A DNA stretch of 32,581 bases from MGR-bin208 sp043779285 (GCA_043779285.1 JAYWEL010000263.1:1-32581), one strand, 5' to 3'. Positions 8,040 to 17,038 are shown, numbered from the stretch's first letter. Made by a program: numbers and translations. Notes: generated by a model not told the origin, from the letters alone.

Positions 8040-10979
8040 ATGAGAAGAAAAATCTACATGCTCGCTTTCATGTGTACCATGTTTTCGTTGCAACTGCTAG
8101 CTCAAAATAAAGCAGTTTCAGGAAAAGTAAGCGATGCCAAAGACGGAAACGGAATTTCCGGAGTAACTATTTCAGCAAGTGGTCGTGCAGTTGGTGTATC
8201 AAATCAGGATGGAAGCTTTAATGTGCAGGTTCCAACCAATGCTAAAAGTATTCGGTTATCCTTTGTTGGTTACCAGGATATCAATGTAACAATTACCGGG
8301 TCGCCACTTAATTTGAAAATGGAAGTTGGAGGAGTTGATCTTAGTGAAGTTGTTGTTACAGGTTACCAGGCATTGCAAAAAAGGCAAGTAACCGGTTCTA
8401 TTGCAACAGTAAAAGCAGAGACCATTAAAAACACCCCCATCGGATCATTTGATCAAATTTTACAAGGCCAGGCTGCCGGAGCTTTAATTCGGGCAAACTC
8501 AGGCCAGCCGGGTGCTGCAGCAAATGTGACTATCCGTGGCGTTGGTTCTGTAAACGGTACTACGCAACCGCTTTACATTATTGATGGCGTACAAATTTCT
8601 GCACAAAATTTTTCTTCATTAAACCCAAATGATTTTGAATCAGTATCCATTTTAAAAGATGCATCCACCACGTCGCAGTATGGTTCAAGGGGAGCAAATG
8701 GTGTTATTGTTATTACTACCAAAAAAGGTAAATCGGGTAAAACTGTTTTTGAATACAATGGTCAATACGGAGAATCGAAGTTCCCTATCAATAAACTGGA
8801 AATCATGAACTCTGTTGAAAAAATTGATTATGAGTTAGCAAATGGTAACCCATTTGGATGGAGTACCGCACAAGCGGATAGCTTAAAAAATGTAAATACA
8901 AATTGGCAGGATGAATTGACTCGAACTGGCCTTACCCGTAACCAGCAATTAAGTGCAAGTGGCGGTAATGAAAAAACCATTTTTTATACATCTTTATCTG
9001 TTTTCGACCAGACAGGAACCGTTAAACGCACCGGGTTAGAGCGTTATAGTGCACGATTAAATGTAGAACATAATGTGTCTAAAAACCTGAAATTTGGTCT
9101 AAACACATATGGCGGATGGAGCGATTTTCAAAATACAACAGAAGCGAATTCGGGTATTGCTTCCCCATTAAATGCAATTCGTTGGGGAAATCCATATGAA
9201 AGGCCTATCGACCCAAACACAAACAGGTATCAGTTGTTTGCCTCTGGCCAACCGAACCCTACACAAGAAATGAATGAAACGACAAGGCAAATAAAAGAAA
9301 TGAAACTAATTGGAAATGGATATTTGGAAGCAAAACTTCCTTTTATTCTTGAAGGACTTAGCTTCAGAACCAATTGGGGAGTTGATTACGAAAACTGGGA
9401 TCAATCTTTATTATTTACCCGTTTTAGTGTAGCAGGTCAAAATGCTTTGGGTGGTAATGGCCGATTTGATAAAGATACTAGAATATTAAGCCGTTTCACC
9501 GGAACTACATCATTAAACTATACCAAAACTATAGGAGACCATGAATTTTCAGTAGGTGCTTATAACGAGTGGGTTAATCGCAGACTTCAAACTTTTGGAT
9601 TTAGCGGATATGGATTAACGGGTAATCTTCAAAATGGAGCTGGTGTTACCAATGGTTCAGCAACCTTTATTCCAGCCGTACGGGAAAACAGAACTGAAAA
9701 CGCTATTTCTTCATTGTTTGGTATAGGATCATACGCATTTAAAAACCGTTATTTCGTAAATGGTAGTTATCGTTATGATGGCTCTTCCAGATTTGGTGCA
9801 AACAATCGATATGCAGACTTCTTTTCTGTAGGTGCAGGTTGGGTTATCAGTGATGAAAACTTTTTCAAGTCTGTAAACTTTATCGAGAATCTTAAATTAA
9901 CTGCTTCATATGGTAAAGTAGGTAATCAGGAAGGTATTGGTGATTTTGCCTCCAGAGAACTTTTTGTAAACAGAACCTATTCTGGTGTTGCGGGCCCTGG
10001 ATTAAGCCAATTACCCAATCAGAATCTTACTTGGGAAGAAAGAGCTAAATTTAATGTTGGACTAAATGCCGTGGCATTAAAAGGTCGGGTAACCGTTGGT
10101 GTTGATTATTACGACGACATCACCAATTTATTGTTTTTGAATAGTCAACTTTCAAGAACAACCGGGTTTACTTCTCTAAACACAAACATTGGTAAAGTTC
10201 AAAACAAAGGATGGGAGTTTACGTTGATCACAGATAATTTTAAATCAAAAAACTTCAACTGGACTACCTCTGTTAACTTTACCATTAACCGTAATAAGTT
10301 ACTTCAGTTAACGCCTACAACACCAGCTACTGGTATCATTGTGGGTACAACGGTTCAAAGAGTAGGCTATCCATTAAACAGCAATTTTTTGGTTAAACAT
10401 GAAGGTGTAAATCCTACCAACGGGAATGCTATCTACAAAAAACCCGATGGTACTACAACGGAGATATACAATGATGCGGCAGATAGACAGATTTTTGGTA
10501 CTAGAGATGCTCCATATTTTGGTGGCGTTACTAATAAGTTCAATTATAAAGGAATTGACTTATCCGTATTCTTTACATACTCATTCGGAAATGAAGTATA
10601 TAACAATGATCGTGCAAACGTAGAAGATCCAAGTTATTTATGGGATAATCTAACTAAGTCAGTAATGACTGAATGGAGAAAACCCGGCGATATTACCAAT
10701 ATACCAAGAGCACCTCAATTAATGCGCAGAAACACCACCCGATTTATGGAAGATGGAAGTTTCCTTCGTTTAAGAAATGTTCAACTTGGTTATGAATTAC
10801 CTGGTTCAATTTCAAAAAAACTTAAAGTAAGCACGGTGAGATTTTTCATCTTGGGTGAAAATTTATGGACAGGTTCTAAATTCCTTGGTGCAGATCCTGA
10901 ATTAGCTACAGGTCTTTTATCAGGTGCTCAATACCCAGCTTTAAGAACATTAACCGGTGGATTAACAATCAGATTCTAA
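8040..10979 (+). CDS. SusC/RagA-type TonB-dependent outer-membrane transporter
   Basis: 979 residues. A signal peptide (about 1-21, ending LLAQ) precedes a carboxypeptidase-regulatory-like beta-sandwich (about 25-95, VSGKVSDAKDGNGISGVTIS). The SusC signature VVVTGYQALQKRQVTGSIA follows (about 105-123). The plug domain (about 130-230) contains IRGVGSVNGTTQPLYIIDGV and YGSRGANGVIVITTKKG. The rest is a 22-strand-type beta-barrel ending GGLTIRF with the terminal aromatic Phe. With the SusD partner it would import a glycan or other oligomer across the outer membrane using TonB energy. No glycosidase, sulfatase, sigma/anti-sigma or hybrid two-component gene is adjacent, so the substrate cannot be deduced. 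The SusD gene starts 19 bp downstream. Confidence 0.97.
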   Translation: MRRKIYMLAFMCTMFSLQLLAQNKAVSGKVSDAKDGNGISGVTISASGRAVGVSNQDGSFNVQVPTNAKSIRLSFVGYQDINVTITGSPLNLKMEVGGVDLSEVVVTGYQALQKRQVTGSIATVKAETIKNTPIGSFDQILQGQAAGALIRANSGQPGAAANVTIRGVGSVNGTTQPLYIIDGVQISAQNFSSLNPNDFESVSILKDASTTSQYGSRGANGVIVITTKKGKSGKTVFEYNGQYGESKFPINKLEIMNSVEKIDYELANGNPFGWSTAQADSLKNVNTNWQDELTRTGLTRNQQLSASGGNEKTIFYTSLSVFDQTGTVKRTGLERYSARLNVEHNVSKNLKFGLNTYGGWSDFQNTTEANSGIASPLNAIRWGNPYERPIDPNTNRYQLFASGQPNPTQEMNETTRQIKEMKLIGNGYLEAKLPFILEGLSFRTNWGVDYENWDQSLLFTRFSVAGQNALGGNGRFDKDTRILSRFTGTTSLNYTKTIGDHEFSVGAYNEWVNRRLQTFGFSGYGLTGNLQNGAGVTNGSATFIPAVRENRTENAISSLFGIGSYAFKNRYFVNGSYRYDGSSRFGANNRYADFFSVGAGWVISDENFFKSVNFIENLKLTASYGKVGNQEGIGDFASRELFVNRTYSGVAGPGLSQLPNQNLTWEERAKFNVGLNAVALKGRVTVGVDYYDDITNLLFLNSQLSRTTGFTSLNTNIGKVQNKGWEFTLITDNFKSKNFNWTTSVNFTINRNKLLQLTPTTPATGIIVGTTVQRVGYPLNSNFLVKHEGVNPTNGNAIYKKPDGTTTEIYNDAADRQIFGTRDAPYFGGVTNKFNYKGIDLSVFFTYSFGNEVYNNDRANVEDPSYLWDNLTKSVMTEWRKPGDITNIPRAPQLMRRNTTRFMEDGSFLRLRNVQLGYELPGSISKKLKVSTVRFFILGENLWTGSKFLGADPELATGLLSGAQYPALRTLTGGLTIRF

Positions 10980-10998
10980 AATCACAACTTATTGAAAT

Positions 10999-12459
10999 AT
11001 GAAAAAATTAATATTAAAATACTTTTTTGCAGGTTTGGTACTAAGTAGTATGTCGGGCTGTGAAAAAAACATAACGATCAATCCAACGCACTCGCTGACC
11101 TTAGAGAATGCCTTGCTTACCATGACCAATTACCAAACATCGTTAAGTACTGTTTATAGTAATATGAGGTCTGATGGCTATTATGGTCGAAATCTTTCTG
11201 TAATTCCCGATATGAATACCGACAACCTCGTTCAAACAGGTGAGTCGTTAGTTAACTTTTTGGAAATTACCGATTGGCTATATACATCACAAAATGGCAC
11301 CGTTTCAGAAACCTGGTTGGCTTGTTATTCCATCATTAATAACGCCAATATTATCATTAACAATATTGATAAGGTTACTAATGCTACCAATCAAAGACAG
11401 GCTAACCGCATTAAAGGGCAGGTATTAGCTATCAGAGCTATGGTTCATTTTGACTTGCTTCGTTATTTTGGTGAGAGTTATGACAGAAACAGTGCTGCTT
11501 TAGGTGTTTTTTATAAAAAAACATCCGTATTAGAAGAAGCACCTTCTTCTACTAAGCCAGCTCGACAGTCTGTTAAACAAAATTATGATGATATTTTTGC
11601 AGATATAAGTGCAGCTAAAATTTTGCTTGGAAATGTAGATGTAACCATTAACCCTACAACCAAACTACGAATTGATTTAGTAGGAGCAAGTGCAATCAAT
11701 GCAAGGGTTGCATTATATGCAAAAGACTGGCCTGCCGCTATTTCAAACGCTACAACGGTTATCAATGCATTACCCCTTGCAACTAGAGCAGTTTATCCTG
11801 CAATCTGGAACGACCAAAGCAATGCCGAATCTGCATTTACTGTATTTTTTGCACCCGGTGAAGGTGTGATAAGATTAGCCGGCGATGTATTCAGTGGCCC
11901 AGGTAACCGCTCACAACAAGAAGCTAACCCAACCTTATTTGCAACTTTTGATGAAGTGAATGATATTCGGTTTTCAACTTCTGTAAGACGTGGATATGGA
12001 ACACTGGCAAACCCAGTAAGGCCAACTTCGAGATTAGTTGTAACAAAACATTTGGGAAAAGGAACTGCAACAGATGGTGTAGTTAACTGGAAAGCTTTCA
12101 GAACAGGCGAAATGTATCTAATCCGAGCGGAAGCATTGGCTAACACTTCGGGTCAAGAATCAAATGGTTTAGCCGATTTGAATAATTTAAGAGCTGCAAG
12201 AATTAATGGTTATACGCCAGTAGTTTTAAGTGGTGCTACACTTCTTTCTGCTATTGCAGATGAAAGAAGGAAAGAATTGTTCATGGAGGGTCATCGTTGG
12301 TTCGACTTAAGACGCACTACCAATACAATTAATAGAGGCACCATTTCTGCTCCTACTACGCAGGCTGTTTTAGCAAGCAGTAGAAGAGAGTGGGTGTGGC
12401 CAATACCACAAGGTGAAAGAGATGCAAACTCAAATATGCAGCAATCTGCTGGGTATTAA
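10999..12459 (+). CDS. SusD/RagB-type surface nutrient-binding lipoprotein
   Basis: 486 residues. The N-terminal signal ends in the lipobox SMSGC (Cys21), so it is a lipoprotein. SusD-family segments are QVLAIRAMVHFDLLRYFGESY (about 137-157), the TPR-like helices with ALYAKDWPAAISNATTVI, GEMYLIRAEALA (about 370) and the C-terminal DERRKELFMEGHRWFDLRRT (about 419-438). It forms the lid of the SusC transporter and binds the substrate at the cell surface. It is co-transcribed with susC (19-bp gap) and closed by a strong terminator. Confidence 0.96.
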   Translation: MKKLILKYFFAGLVLSSMSGCEKNITINPTHSLTLENALLTMTNYQTSLSTVYSNMRSDGYYGRNLSVIPDMNTDNLVQTGESLVNFLEITDWLYTSQNGTVSETWLACYSIINNANIIINNIDKVTNATNQRQANRIKGQVLAIRAMVHFDLLRYFGESYDRNSAALGVFYKKTSVLEEAPSSTKPARQSVKQNYDDIFADISAAKILLGNVDVTINPTTKLRIDLVGASAINARVALYAKDWPAAISNATTVINALPLATRAVYPAIWNDQSNAESAFTVFFAPGEGVIRLAGDVFSGPGNRSQQEANPTLFATFDEVNDIRFSTSVRRGYGTLANPVRPTSRLVVTKHLGKGTATDGVVNWKAFRTGEMYLIRAEALANTSGQESNGLADLNNLRAARINGYTPVVLSGATLLSAIADERRKELFMEGHRWFDLRRTTNTINRGTISAPTTQAVLASSRREWVWPIPQGERDANSNMQQSAGY

Positions 12460-12479
12460 TTTCTTTTAACTTACATATA

Positions 12480-12516
12480 AAAAACCGCCACATGTATAAA
12501 ATGTGGCGGTTTTTTA
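12480..12516. terminator. Strong, probably bidirectional terminator
   Basis: The stem ACCGCCACAT/ATGTGGCGGT with a 7-nt loop (GTATAAA) is flanked by an A run on the left and a T run on the right. It lies between the susD stop and the convergent kinase gene, so it can serve both strands. Confidence 0.9.
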
Positions 12517-12596
12517 ATACCTAAACTTTACTTAAATAATAGCTTGAACGAGGATATGAAATCCTTATAGTTTGCGGTTTAATTCCAGCTTTATTT

Positions 12597-13520
12597 TTAT
12601 ACCAACTCGATATCAAAATTCACCAGTTCTTTAAACTGACGAATCCGACTTTCAATATCCGTATGAGAAATTTCTCTCAACCTTTCTGTTCCAAATTTCT
12701 CTACACAAAAACTGGCCATGGCAGAACCAATGATGATGGCTGTTTTCAAATTATTGAAACTGATATCTTTTGTTCGTGCAATATGACCGATAAATCCTCC
12801 GGCAAACGTATCACCAGCACCGGTCGGATCAAACACATCTTCTAATGGCAAAGCTGGTGCTACAAATACCTGGTCTTCATGAAACAACAAAGCACCGTGC
12901 TCTCCTTTTTTAATAATTAAATATTTAGGTCCCATTTTCAAAATTTCCTTGGCTGCTTTCACCAATGAATATTGAGCACTTAACTGACGGGCCTCACTGT
13001 CATTGATCATTAATACGTCCACTTTTTTCAATACTTTTTCCAGATCCGGCAAAGCTGTTTCCATCCAGAAATTCATGGTATCCAGACAAACCAGTTTCGG
13101 TCTGGTTTTCATTTGATTGATAACCTGCAATTGTACGCCGGGAACCAAATTTCCCAACATCAGGAATTCGCAATCCTGGTAAGATTCGGGAACAACCGGG
13201 TTAAAATCAGCTAATACATTCAATTGAGTATCCAATGTATCACGGGTATTCATATCCAAATGATATTTACCCGACCAGAAAAATGATTTTTCATTTTCTT
13301 TAATTTCAACACCTTCGATAATAACTCCACGGGCAGCAAGCAAACTCAACTCTTCTTTTGGGAAATCTCCGCCAACAATAGATAATTGTTTTATAGGATG
13401 ATAAAAATTAGAAGCACTCCAGGCAATATATGTAGCAGCACCCCCTACAATTTTATTACTTTTTCCAAAAGGTGTTTCAATTGCATCGAATGCCATCGAA
13501 CCAACAACAACTAAAGACAT
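12597..13520 (-). CDS. PfkB-family carbohydrate/nucleoside kinase
   Basis: 307 residues. It has the ribokinase/PfkB fold: N-terminal VVVGSMAFDAIETPFG, the GGAATYIAWSAS segment (about 26-37) that corresponds to the sugar-binding GG motif, and the C-terminal signature DPTGAGDTFAGGFIGH (about 230-245) with the catalytic Asp in GAGD. The substrate cannot be decided from sequence; Bacteroidota homologues are usually annotated only as PfkB-family sugar kinases. It is monocistronic, divergent from the paa regulator. Confidence 0.93.
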   Translation of the reverse strand: MSLVVVGSMAFDAIETPFGKSNKIVGGAATYIAWSASNFYHPIKQLSIVGGDFPKEELSLLAARGVIIEGVEIKENEKSFFWSGKYHLDMNTRDTLDTQLNVLADFNPVVPESYQDCEFLMLGNLVPGVQLQVINQMKTRPKLVCLDTMNFWMETALPDLEKVLKKVDVLMINDSEARQLSAQYSLVKAAKEILKMGPKYLIIKKGEHGALLFHEDQVFVAPALPLEDVFDPTGAGDTFAGGFIGHIARTKDISFNNLKTAIIIGSAMASFCVEKFGTERLREISHTDIESRIRQFKELVNFDIELV

Positions 13521-13557
13521 ATTTTTATTATTGAATATTTGAAATTGAAAAATCGAG

Positions 13558-13565
13558 CAAACCTA
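13558..13565 (-). promoter_or_regulatory. -7 box of the PfkB-kinase promoter
   Basis: On the minus strand this reads TAGGTTTG, an exact match to the Bacteroidota TAnnTTTG box, 37 bp upstream of the kinase ATG. A T-run lies at the -33 distance (19 bp further upstream) but has no exact TTTG. Confidence 0.5.
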
Positions 13566-13693
13566 CACGAAAAATAAGACCTAGAAAAACAGTAACGCTT
13601 TAAATATTGCCATTTTTTTACATTTTCAAAAAACGGGAATATAATAAAATCAAGGTTTTCAACACTATCCAAGCTTCTTTGTACTACGAATCT

Positions 13694-13701
13694 TATCTTT
13701 G
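13694..13701 (+). promoter_or_regulatory. Candidate -7 box directly before the TetR gene
   Basis: TATCTTTG matches TAnnTTTG exactly and ends three bases before the ATG at 13705. If used, transcription would begin at about the start codon, giving a leaderless or nearly leaderless mRNA. There is no TTTG at the usual -33 distance, so support is limited. Confidence 0.35.
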
Positions 13702-13704
13702 GGC

Positions 13705-14292
13705 ATGCCCATCATAGAAAAAAACAAGGCGTCAAAAAAAGATATGATTCTCGAAAAAGCATCGGGCTTGTTCAGAGAAAAAGGCTTTGTTGCAACATCT
13801 ATGCGGGATTTGGCAGATTCGGTAGGCATGGAAGCTGCCAGCCTGTATAATCATATTCAATCGAAAGCGGAAATTCTTCAAATAATCATATTCCGTATTG
13901 CAGATAAATGTTCACTCCATTTGGAAAGTTTAGAAAAAGAAGAATTAAACAGTCTTCAAAAAATAGAAACATTAATCCGCTTTCATGTACAAATGATGCT
14001 GACCAGTTTCGAAGACTATCATGTAATGACACATGAATGGATTCATTTGGATGAATCTAACCTTTCTAAATTTATCATCCAGCGAAAAGATTATGTACAA
14101 CGAATGGAAACGATTATTGAAAAAGGAATTCAACAAAAAGAAATAAAAACGATCAGTCCTTATGTTGCTGTATTAACCATTTTATCAGCCGTCAGGGGAT
14201 TGGAATTCTGGCATCGTAGCCGGAAAAAAATAAGCCCACAGGAGCTGGAAGACAATATGGTATTGCATTTGATTAGTGGATTAGAAAAATAA
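13705..14292 (+). CDS. TetR/AcrR-family regulator, likely controller of the paa operon
   Basis: 195 residues. The N-terminal DNA-binding domain (about 15-60) contains MILEKASGLFREKGFVATSM then the recognition helix region RDLADSVGMEAASLYNHI. The C-terminal ligand/dimer domain is helical and variable. I used the ATG at 13705. A TTG two codons upstream also opens the frame but would start inside the candidate -7 box. It is the first gene of the paa cluster and lies 34 bp from paaE. TetR-type PaaR repressors that respond to phenylacetyl-CoA are known in other phyla (Thermus, Corynebacterium, Burkholderia), so regulation of paa genes is a reasonable inference from position. Confidence 0.88.
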   Translation: MPIIEKNKASKKDMILEKASGLFREKGFVATSMRDLADSVGMEAASLYNHIQSKAEILQIIIFRIADKCSLHLESLEKEELNSLQKIETLIRFHVQMMLTSFEDYHVMTHEWIHLDESNLSKFIIQRKDYVQRMETIIEKGIQQKEIKTISPYVAVLTILSAVRGLEFWHRSRKKISPQELEDNMVLHLISGLEK

Positions 14293-14326
14293 ATTAACCG
14301 TTTTACAGAACACAAGTATTGAAAAC

Positions 14327-15406
14327 ATGTCACTCCATTTTCATATTCTCCGAATAAATAATATAGTTACAGAAACAGCAGACTGTGTTTCTGTAATCTT
14401 TGATGTGCCTGCAGAACTGAAAGAAAGTTTTCAATTTAAGCAGGGCCAAAGTCTCACCATGCGTACAACTATTGATGGTAAAGAGGTAAGAAGAACTTAT
14501 TCTATTTGTGCAAGCCCGGCTGAAAATGAATTGAAAGTGGCCATCAAAAAAGTAGCGGGTGGATTATTTTCTTTTTTTGCCAATGAAAAACTTAAAGCCG
14601 GCGATACACTGGAAGTGATGGAACCGGTTGGGAAATTTTATACCGAGCTGAATGCGTCAAATAAAAAAAACTACCTGGCTTTTGCAGCCGGCAGCGGTAT
14701 TACTCCAATAATTTCCATTATAAAAACAACTCTCGAAACCGAGTCGCAAAGCAGGTTTACATTGGTTTATGGAAATAAGAACCGTATGTCCATTATCTTT
14801 TTTGAAGAATTGGAAGGATTGAAAAATAAATATATAGATCGCTTTAATCTTGTAAATATATTAAGCAGGGAGCGAACAGATTCCACATTGAATTCCGGAA
14901 AGATCAATTCAGCTAAGCTGGATGAATTGAATAAGTTGATTGATTATTCTTTAGTAGACCAGACATTCATCTGTGGTCCGGAGGAAATGCTTTTTTGTAT
15001 AAAAAATTATTTAGAAGCATCGGGCTGTGATAAAAAGAAAATTCACTTTGAATTATTCACTACAGCCGGACAGAAAAATAAACAAAAAATTGTTGACACA
15101 ATTGATGCCGAAACCGGTGCTAAGAGCAGCATTTCCTTGAAAGCAGATGGCCGTTTCTATGACTTTACCATTCCATTCAATAGCGAGTTGAGTATTCTGG
15201 ATGCAGCCATGCAGGAAGGTGCCGACCTGCCCTATGCCTGTAAAGGGGGGATGTGCTGTACATGTAAAGCCAAGTTGATTGAAGGCGAAGTAATCATGGA
15301 TGTACATTGGGGACTGGAAGAAGAAGAAGTGGAGAATGGTTATATCCTCACCTGCCAATCGCATCCGAAAACAGAAAAAGTGGTGGTGGATTTTGATGCC
15401 AAATGA
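14327..15406 (+). CDS. paaE: Phenylacetyl-CoA epoxidase reductase subunit PaaE
   Basis: 359 residues, the usual PaaE length. It passes electrons from NAD(P)H through FAD and a [2Fe-2S] cluster to the di-iron oxygenase PaaA. It has an FAD-binding beta-barrel with the RRTYSICASP motif (about 59-68), an NAD-binding domain with FAAGSGITPIISIIK (about 123-137) and CGPEEM (about 217-222), and a C-terminal plant-type ferredoxin domain with cluster ligands Cys305, Cys310, Cys313 and Cys343 (CKGGMCCTC and LTCQSHP). It precedes paaA, whereas in E. coli paaE follows paaD, so the gene order is of the Bacteroidota kind. The 66-bp gap to paaA contains a possible second promoter. Confidence 0.96.
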   Translation: MSLHFHILRINNIVTETADCVSVIFDVPAELKESFQFKQGQSLTMRTTIDGKEVRRTYSICASPAENELKVAIKKVAGGLFSFFANEKLKAGDTLEVMEPVGKFYTELNASNKKNYLAFAAGSGITPIISIIKTTLETESQSRFTLVYGNKNRMSIIFFEELEGLKNKYIDRFNLVNILSRERTDSTLNSGKINSAKLDELNKLIDYSLVDQTFICGPEEMLFCIKNYLEASGCDKKKIHFELFTTAGQKNKQKIVDTIDAETGAKSSISLKADGRFYDFTIPFNSELSILDAAMQEGADLPYACKGGMCCTCKAKLIEGEVIMDVHWGLEEEEVENGYILTCQSHPKTEKVVVDFDAK

Positions 15407-15444
15407 TGAACTGTTTCACAAATACAGATCAATTCATTCTTTTG

Positions 15445-15452
15445 TAAATTTG
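15445..15452 (+). promoter_or_regulatory. Candidate internal -7 box before paaA
   Basis: TAAATTTG is an exact TAnnTTTG match 20 bp before the paaA ATG, between paaE and paaA. The -33 region lacks an exact TTTG. It would allow paaABCD to be expressed separately from the regulator and paaE. Confidence 0.4.
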
Positions 15453-15472
15453 AATTTCTAAAAAACGCAGAT

Positions 15473-16489
15473 ATGTCAGTACAGGATTTAGAAAAAAATT
15501 TCAATGACAAAATTGAAAACGAGGTCAAGATTGAACCCCGTGACTGGATGCCTGATGCTTACCGCAAAAATAATATTAGGCAGATAAGTCAGCATGCACA
15601 CAGTGAAATTGTAGGTATGTTGCCCGAAGGAAATTGGATCAGCCGGGCTCCCTCATTAAAAAGAAAAGCCATCCTGATTGCCAAAGTACAGGACGAAGCA
15701 GGACATGGTCTTTATCTATATTCTGCTTGCGAAACACTTAACATTACAAGAGAAGAAACCATTAATGACCTGCATAGTGGCAAAGCAAAATATTCCTCCA
15801 TATTCAATTACCCAACACTAACATGGGCCGATATGGGTGCAGTGGGCTGGCTGGTTGATGGTGCCGCCATCATGAATCAGGTTATGTTGACAAGAACCTC
15901 TTACGGTCCTTATGCAAGAGCTATGGTGCGGATTTGCAAAGAAGAAAGTTTTCACCAACGGCAAGGATTTGAATCGTTGTTGGTTTTATCGAAAGGAACG
16001 GCTGAACAAAAAGCCATGTGCCAGGATGCGATCAATCGCTGGTGGTGGCCATCACTGATGATGTTTGGACCGAAGGATTCCGAATCGACCAACAGTGACC
16101 AGAGTATGAAGTGGAAGATCAAGCGAAAAACCAATGATGAACTGCGACAAAATTTTATTGATATGATTGCAGAGCAGGTGAAACTTTTAGGTATGACTCT
16201 GCCCGATCCGGATCTGAAGTGGAATGAAGAAAGAAAACATTATGATTTCGGCGAAATAAACTGGGATGAATTTTGGTCAGTTGTAAAAGGCAATGGCCCT
16301 TGTAACAAACAACGTTTGGATGCACGCAGAAAAGCATGGGAAGAAGGTGCATGGGTACGTGAGGCAGCAACGGCTTATGCGAAGAAAAAAGCCTCCCCTA
16401 GCCCCCGTCCGTCGGAAACATCCCCGCCTGAATGGCTCAGTCGGGCAGGCGGGCGGGCCTCCAAAGGAGGGGATTTGGAAACAGCTTAA
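15473..16489 (+). CDS. paaA: Phenylacetyl-CoA epoxidase catalytic subunit PaaA, with repeat-derived C-terminal tail
   Basis: 338 residues against about 310 for typical PaaA. This is the di-iron oxygenase subunit that converts phenylacetyl-CoA to the 1,2-epoxide. Ligand-bearing helices are visible: QHAHSEIVGMLPE (Glu45), KVQDEAGHGLYLY (Glu75, His78) and ICKEESFHQRQGFE in the second half. The family-like sequence ends about residue 306 (EAATAYAKKK). The remaining ~32 residues (ASPSPRPSETSPPEW and onward, ending GGDLETA) are encoded by a composite palindromic repeat that also brings the reading frame to its stop. The enzyme core is complete, so activity is expected unless the tail interferes. 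An ORF6N gene separates it from paaB. Confidence 0.96.
   Translation: MSVQDLEKNFNDKIENEVKIEPRDWMPDAYRKNNIRQISQHAHSEIVGMLPEGNWISRAPSLKRKAILIAKVQDEAGHGLYLYSACETLNITREETINDLHSGKAKYSSIFNYPTLTWADMGAVGWLVDGAAIMNQVMLTRTSYGPYARAMVRICKEESFHQRQGFESLLVLSKGTAEQKAMCQDAINRWWWPSLMMFGPKDSESTNSDQSMKWKIKRKTNDELRQNFIDMIAEQVKLLGMTLPDPDLKWNEERKHYDFGEINWDEFWSVVKGNGPCNKQRLDARRKAWEEGAWVREAATAYAKKKASPSPRPSETSPPEWLSRAGGRASKGGDLETA
16391..16478 (+). repeat. Composite palindromic repeat forming the paaA 3' end
   Basis: Outer parts GCCTCCCCTAGCCCC (16391-16405) and CCTCCAAAGGAGGGGATTTGG (16458-16478, containing the hairpin CCTCC-AAA-GGAGG) resemble the other GC-rich repeats in the window. Between them lies a different inverted repeat, CCCGCCTG (16423-16430) and CAGGCGGG (16446-16453) with a 15-nt loop, as if a second element were nested in the first. 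The whole is read in frame by paaA. Confidence 0.75.
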
Positions 16490-16531
16490 GTTAAAAAATT
16501 AAAAAAATGTATAACCTGATAATTAATACGT

Positions 16532-17035
16532 ATGCAATTATCTGTCATACAAAATAAAATTTTTGAAGTCCGTGAACAGAATGTGATGCTGGATTATGAC
16601 CTGGCAGAAATGTATGAGGTTGAAACAAAAGTTTTAAAGCAAGCTGTCAAACGAAATATTAAAAGGTTTCCTTCTGATTTTATGTTCACCCTTACTCAGA
16701 AAGAGTTTCAGGGTTTGAGGTCACAAATTGTGACCTCAAAAAGAGGTGGAACAAGATATATGCCCTATGCATTTACAGAACAGGGAGTAGCCATGTTATC
16801 CAGTGTGCTTCACAGTGAAAAAGCCATACAGGTAAACATCATTATCATTCGAACTTTTGTACTGATCAGGCAACACTTATTGAATTATAAAGACCTACAG
16901 GATAAAATTAAAAAGCTGGAAAAGAAATACAATAAAAATTTTACAGACGTGTATAAAGTATTAGAACTTTTATTGAACGAAAAACAGCAAACAGAAAATT
17001 TTGTAAAAAGAGAACGAATAGGTTTTAAAAAATAA
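16532..17035 (+). CDS. ORF6N-domain DNA-binding protein inserted between paaA and paaB
   Basis: 167 residues. The N-terminal domain (about 1-90) is a typical ORF6N domain: NKIFEVREQNVMLDYDLAEMY, then VKRNIKRFPSDFMFTLTQ, RGGTRYMPYAFTEQGVAML and the hydrophobic IIIIRTFVLIRQHL. The C-terminus (about 118-160) is charged and probably coiled-coil (KDLQDKIKKLEKKYNKNF). Such proteins are phage/plasmid-type KilA-N relatives common in Bacteroidota, with no known part in phenylacetate metabolism. It lies in the operon direction, 42 bp after paaA and 3 bp before paaB, so it interrupts the otherwise conserved paaA-paaB pair and is likely co-transcribed. I read it as an acquired cargo gene. Confidence 0.9.
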   Translation: MQLSVIQNKIFEVREQNVMLDYDLAEMYEVETKVLKQAVKRNIKRFPSDFMFTLTQKEFQGLRSQIVTSKRGGTRYMPYAFTEQGVAMLSSVLHSEKAIQVNIIIIRTFVLIRQHLLNYKDLQDKIKKLEKKYNKNFTDVYKVLELLLNEKQQTENFVKRERIGFKK

Positions 17036-17038
17036 ACA

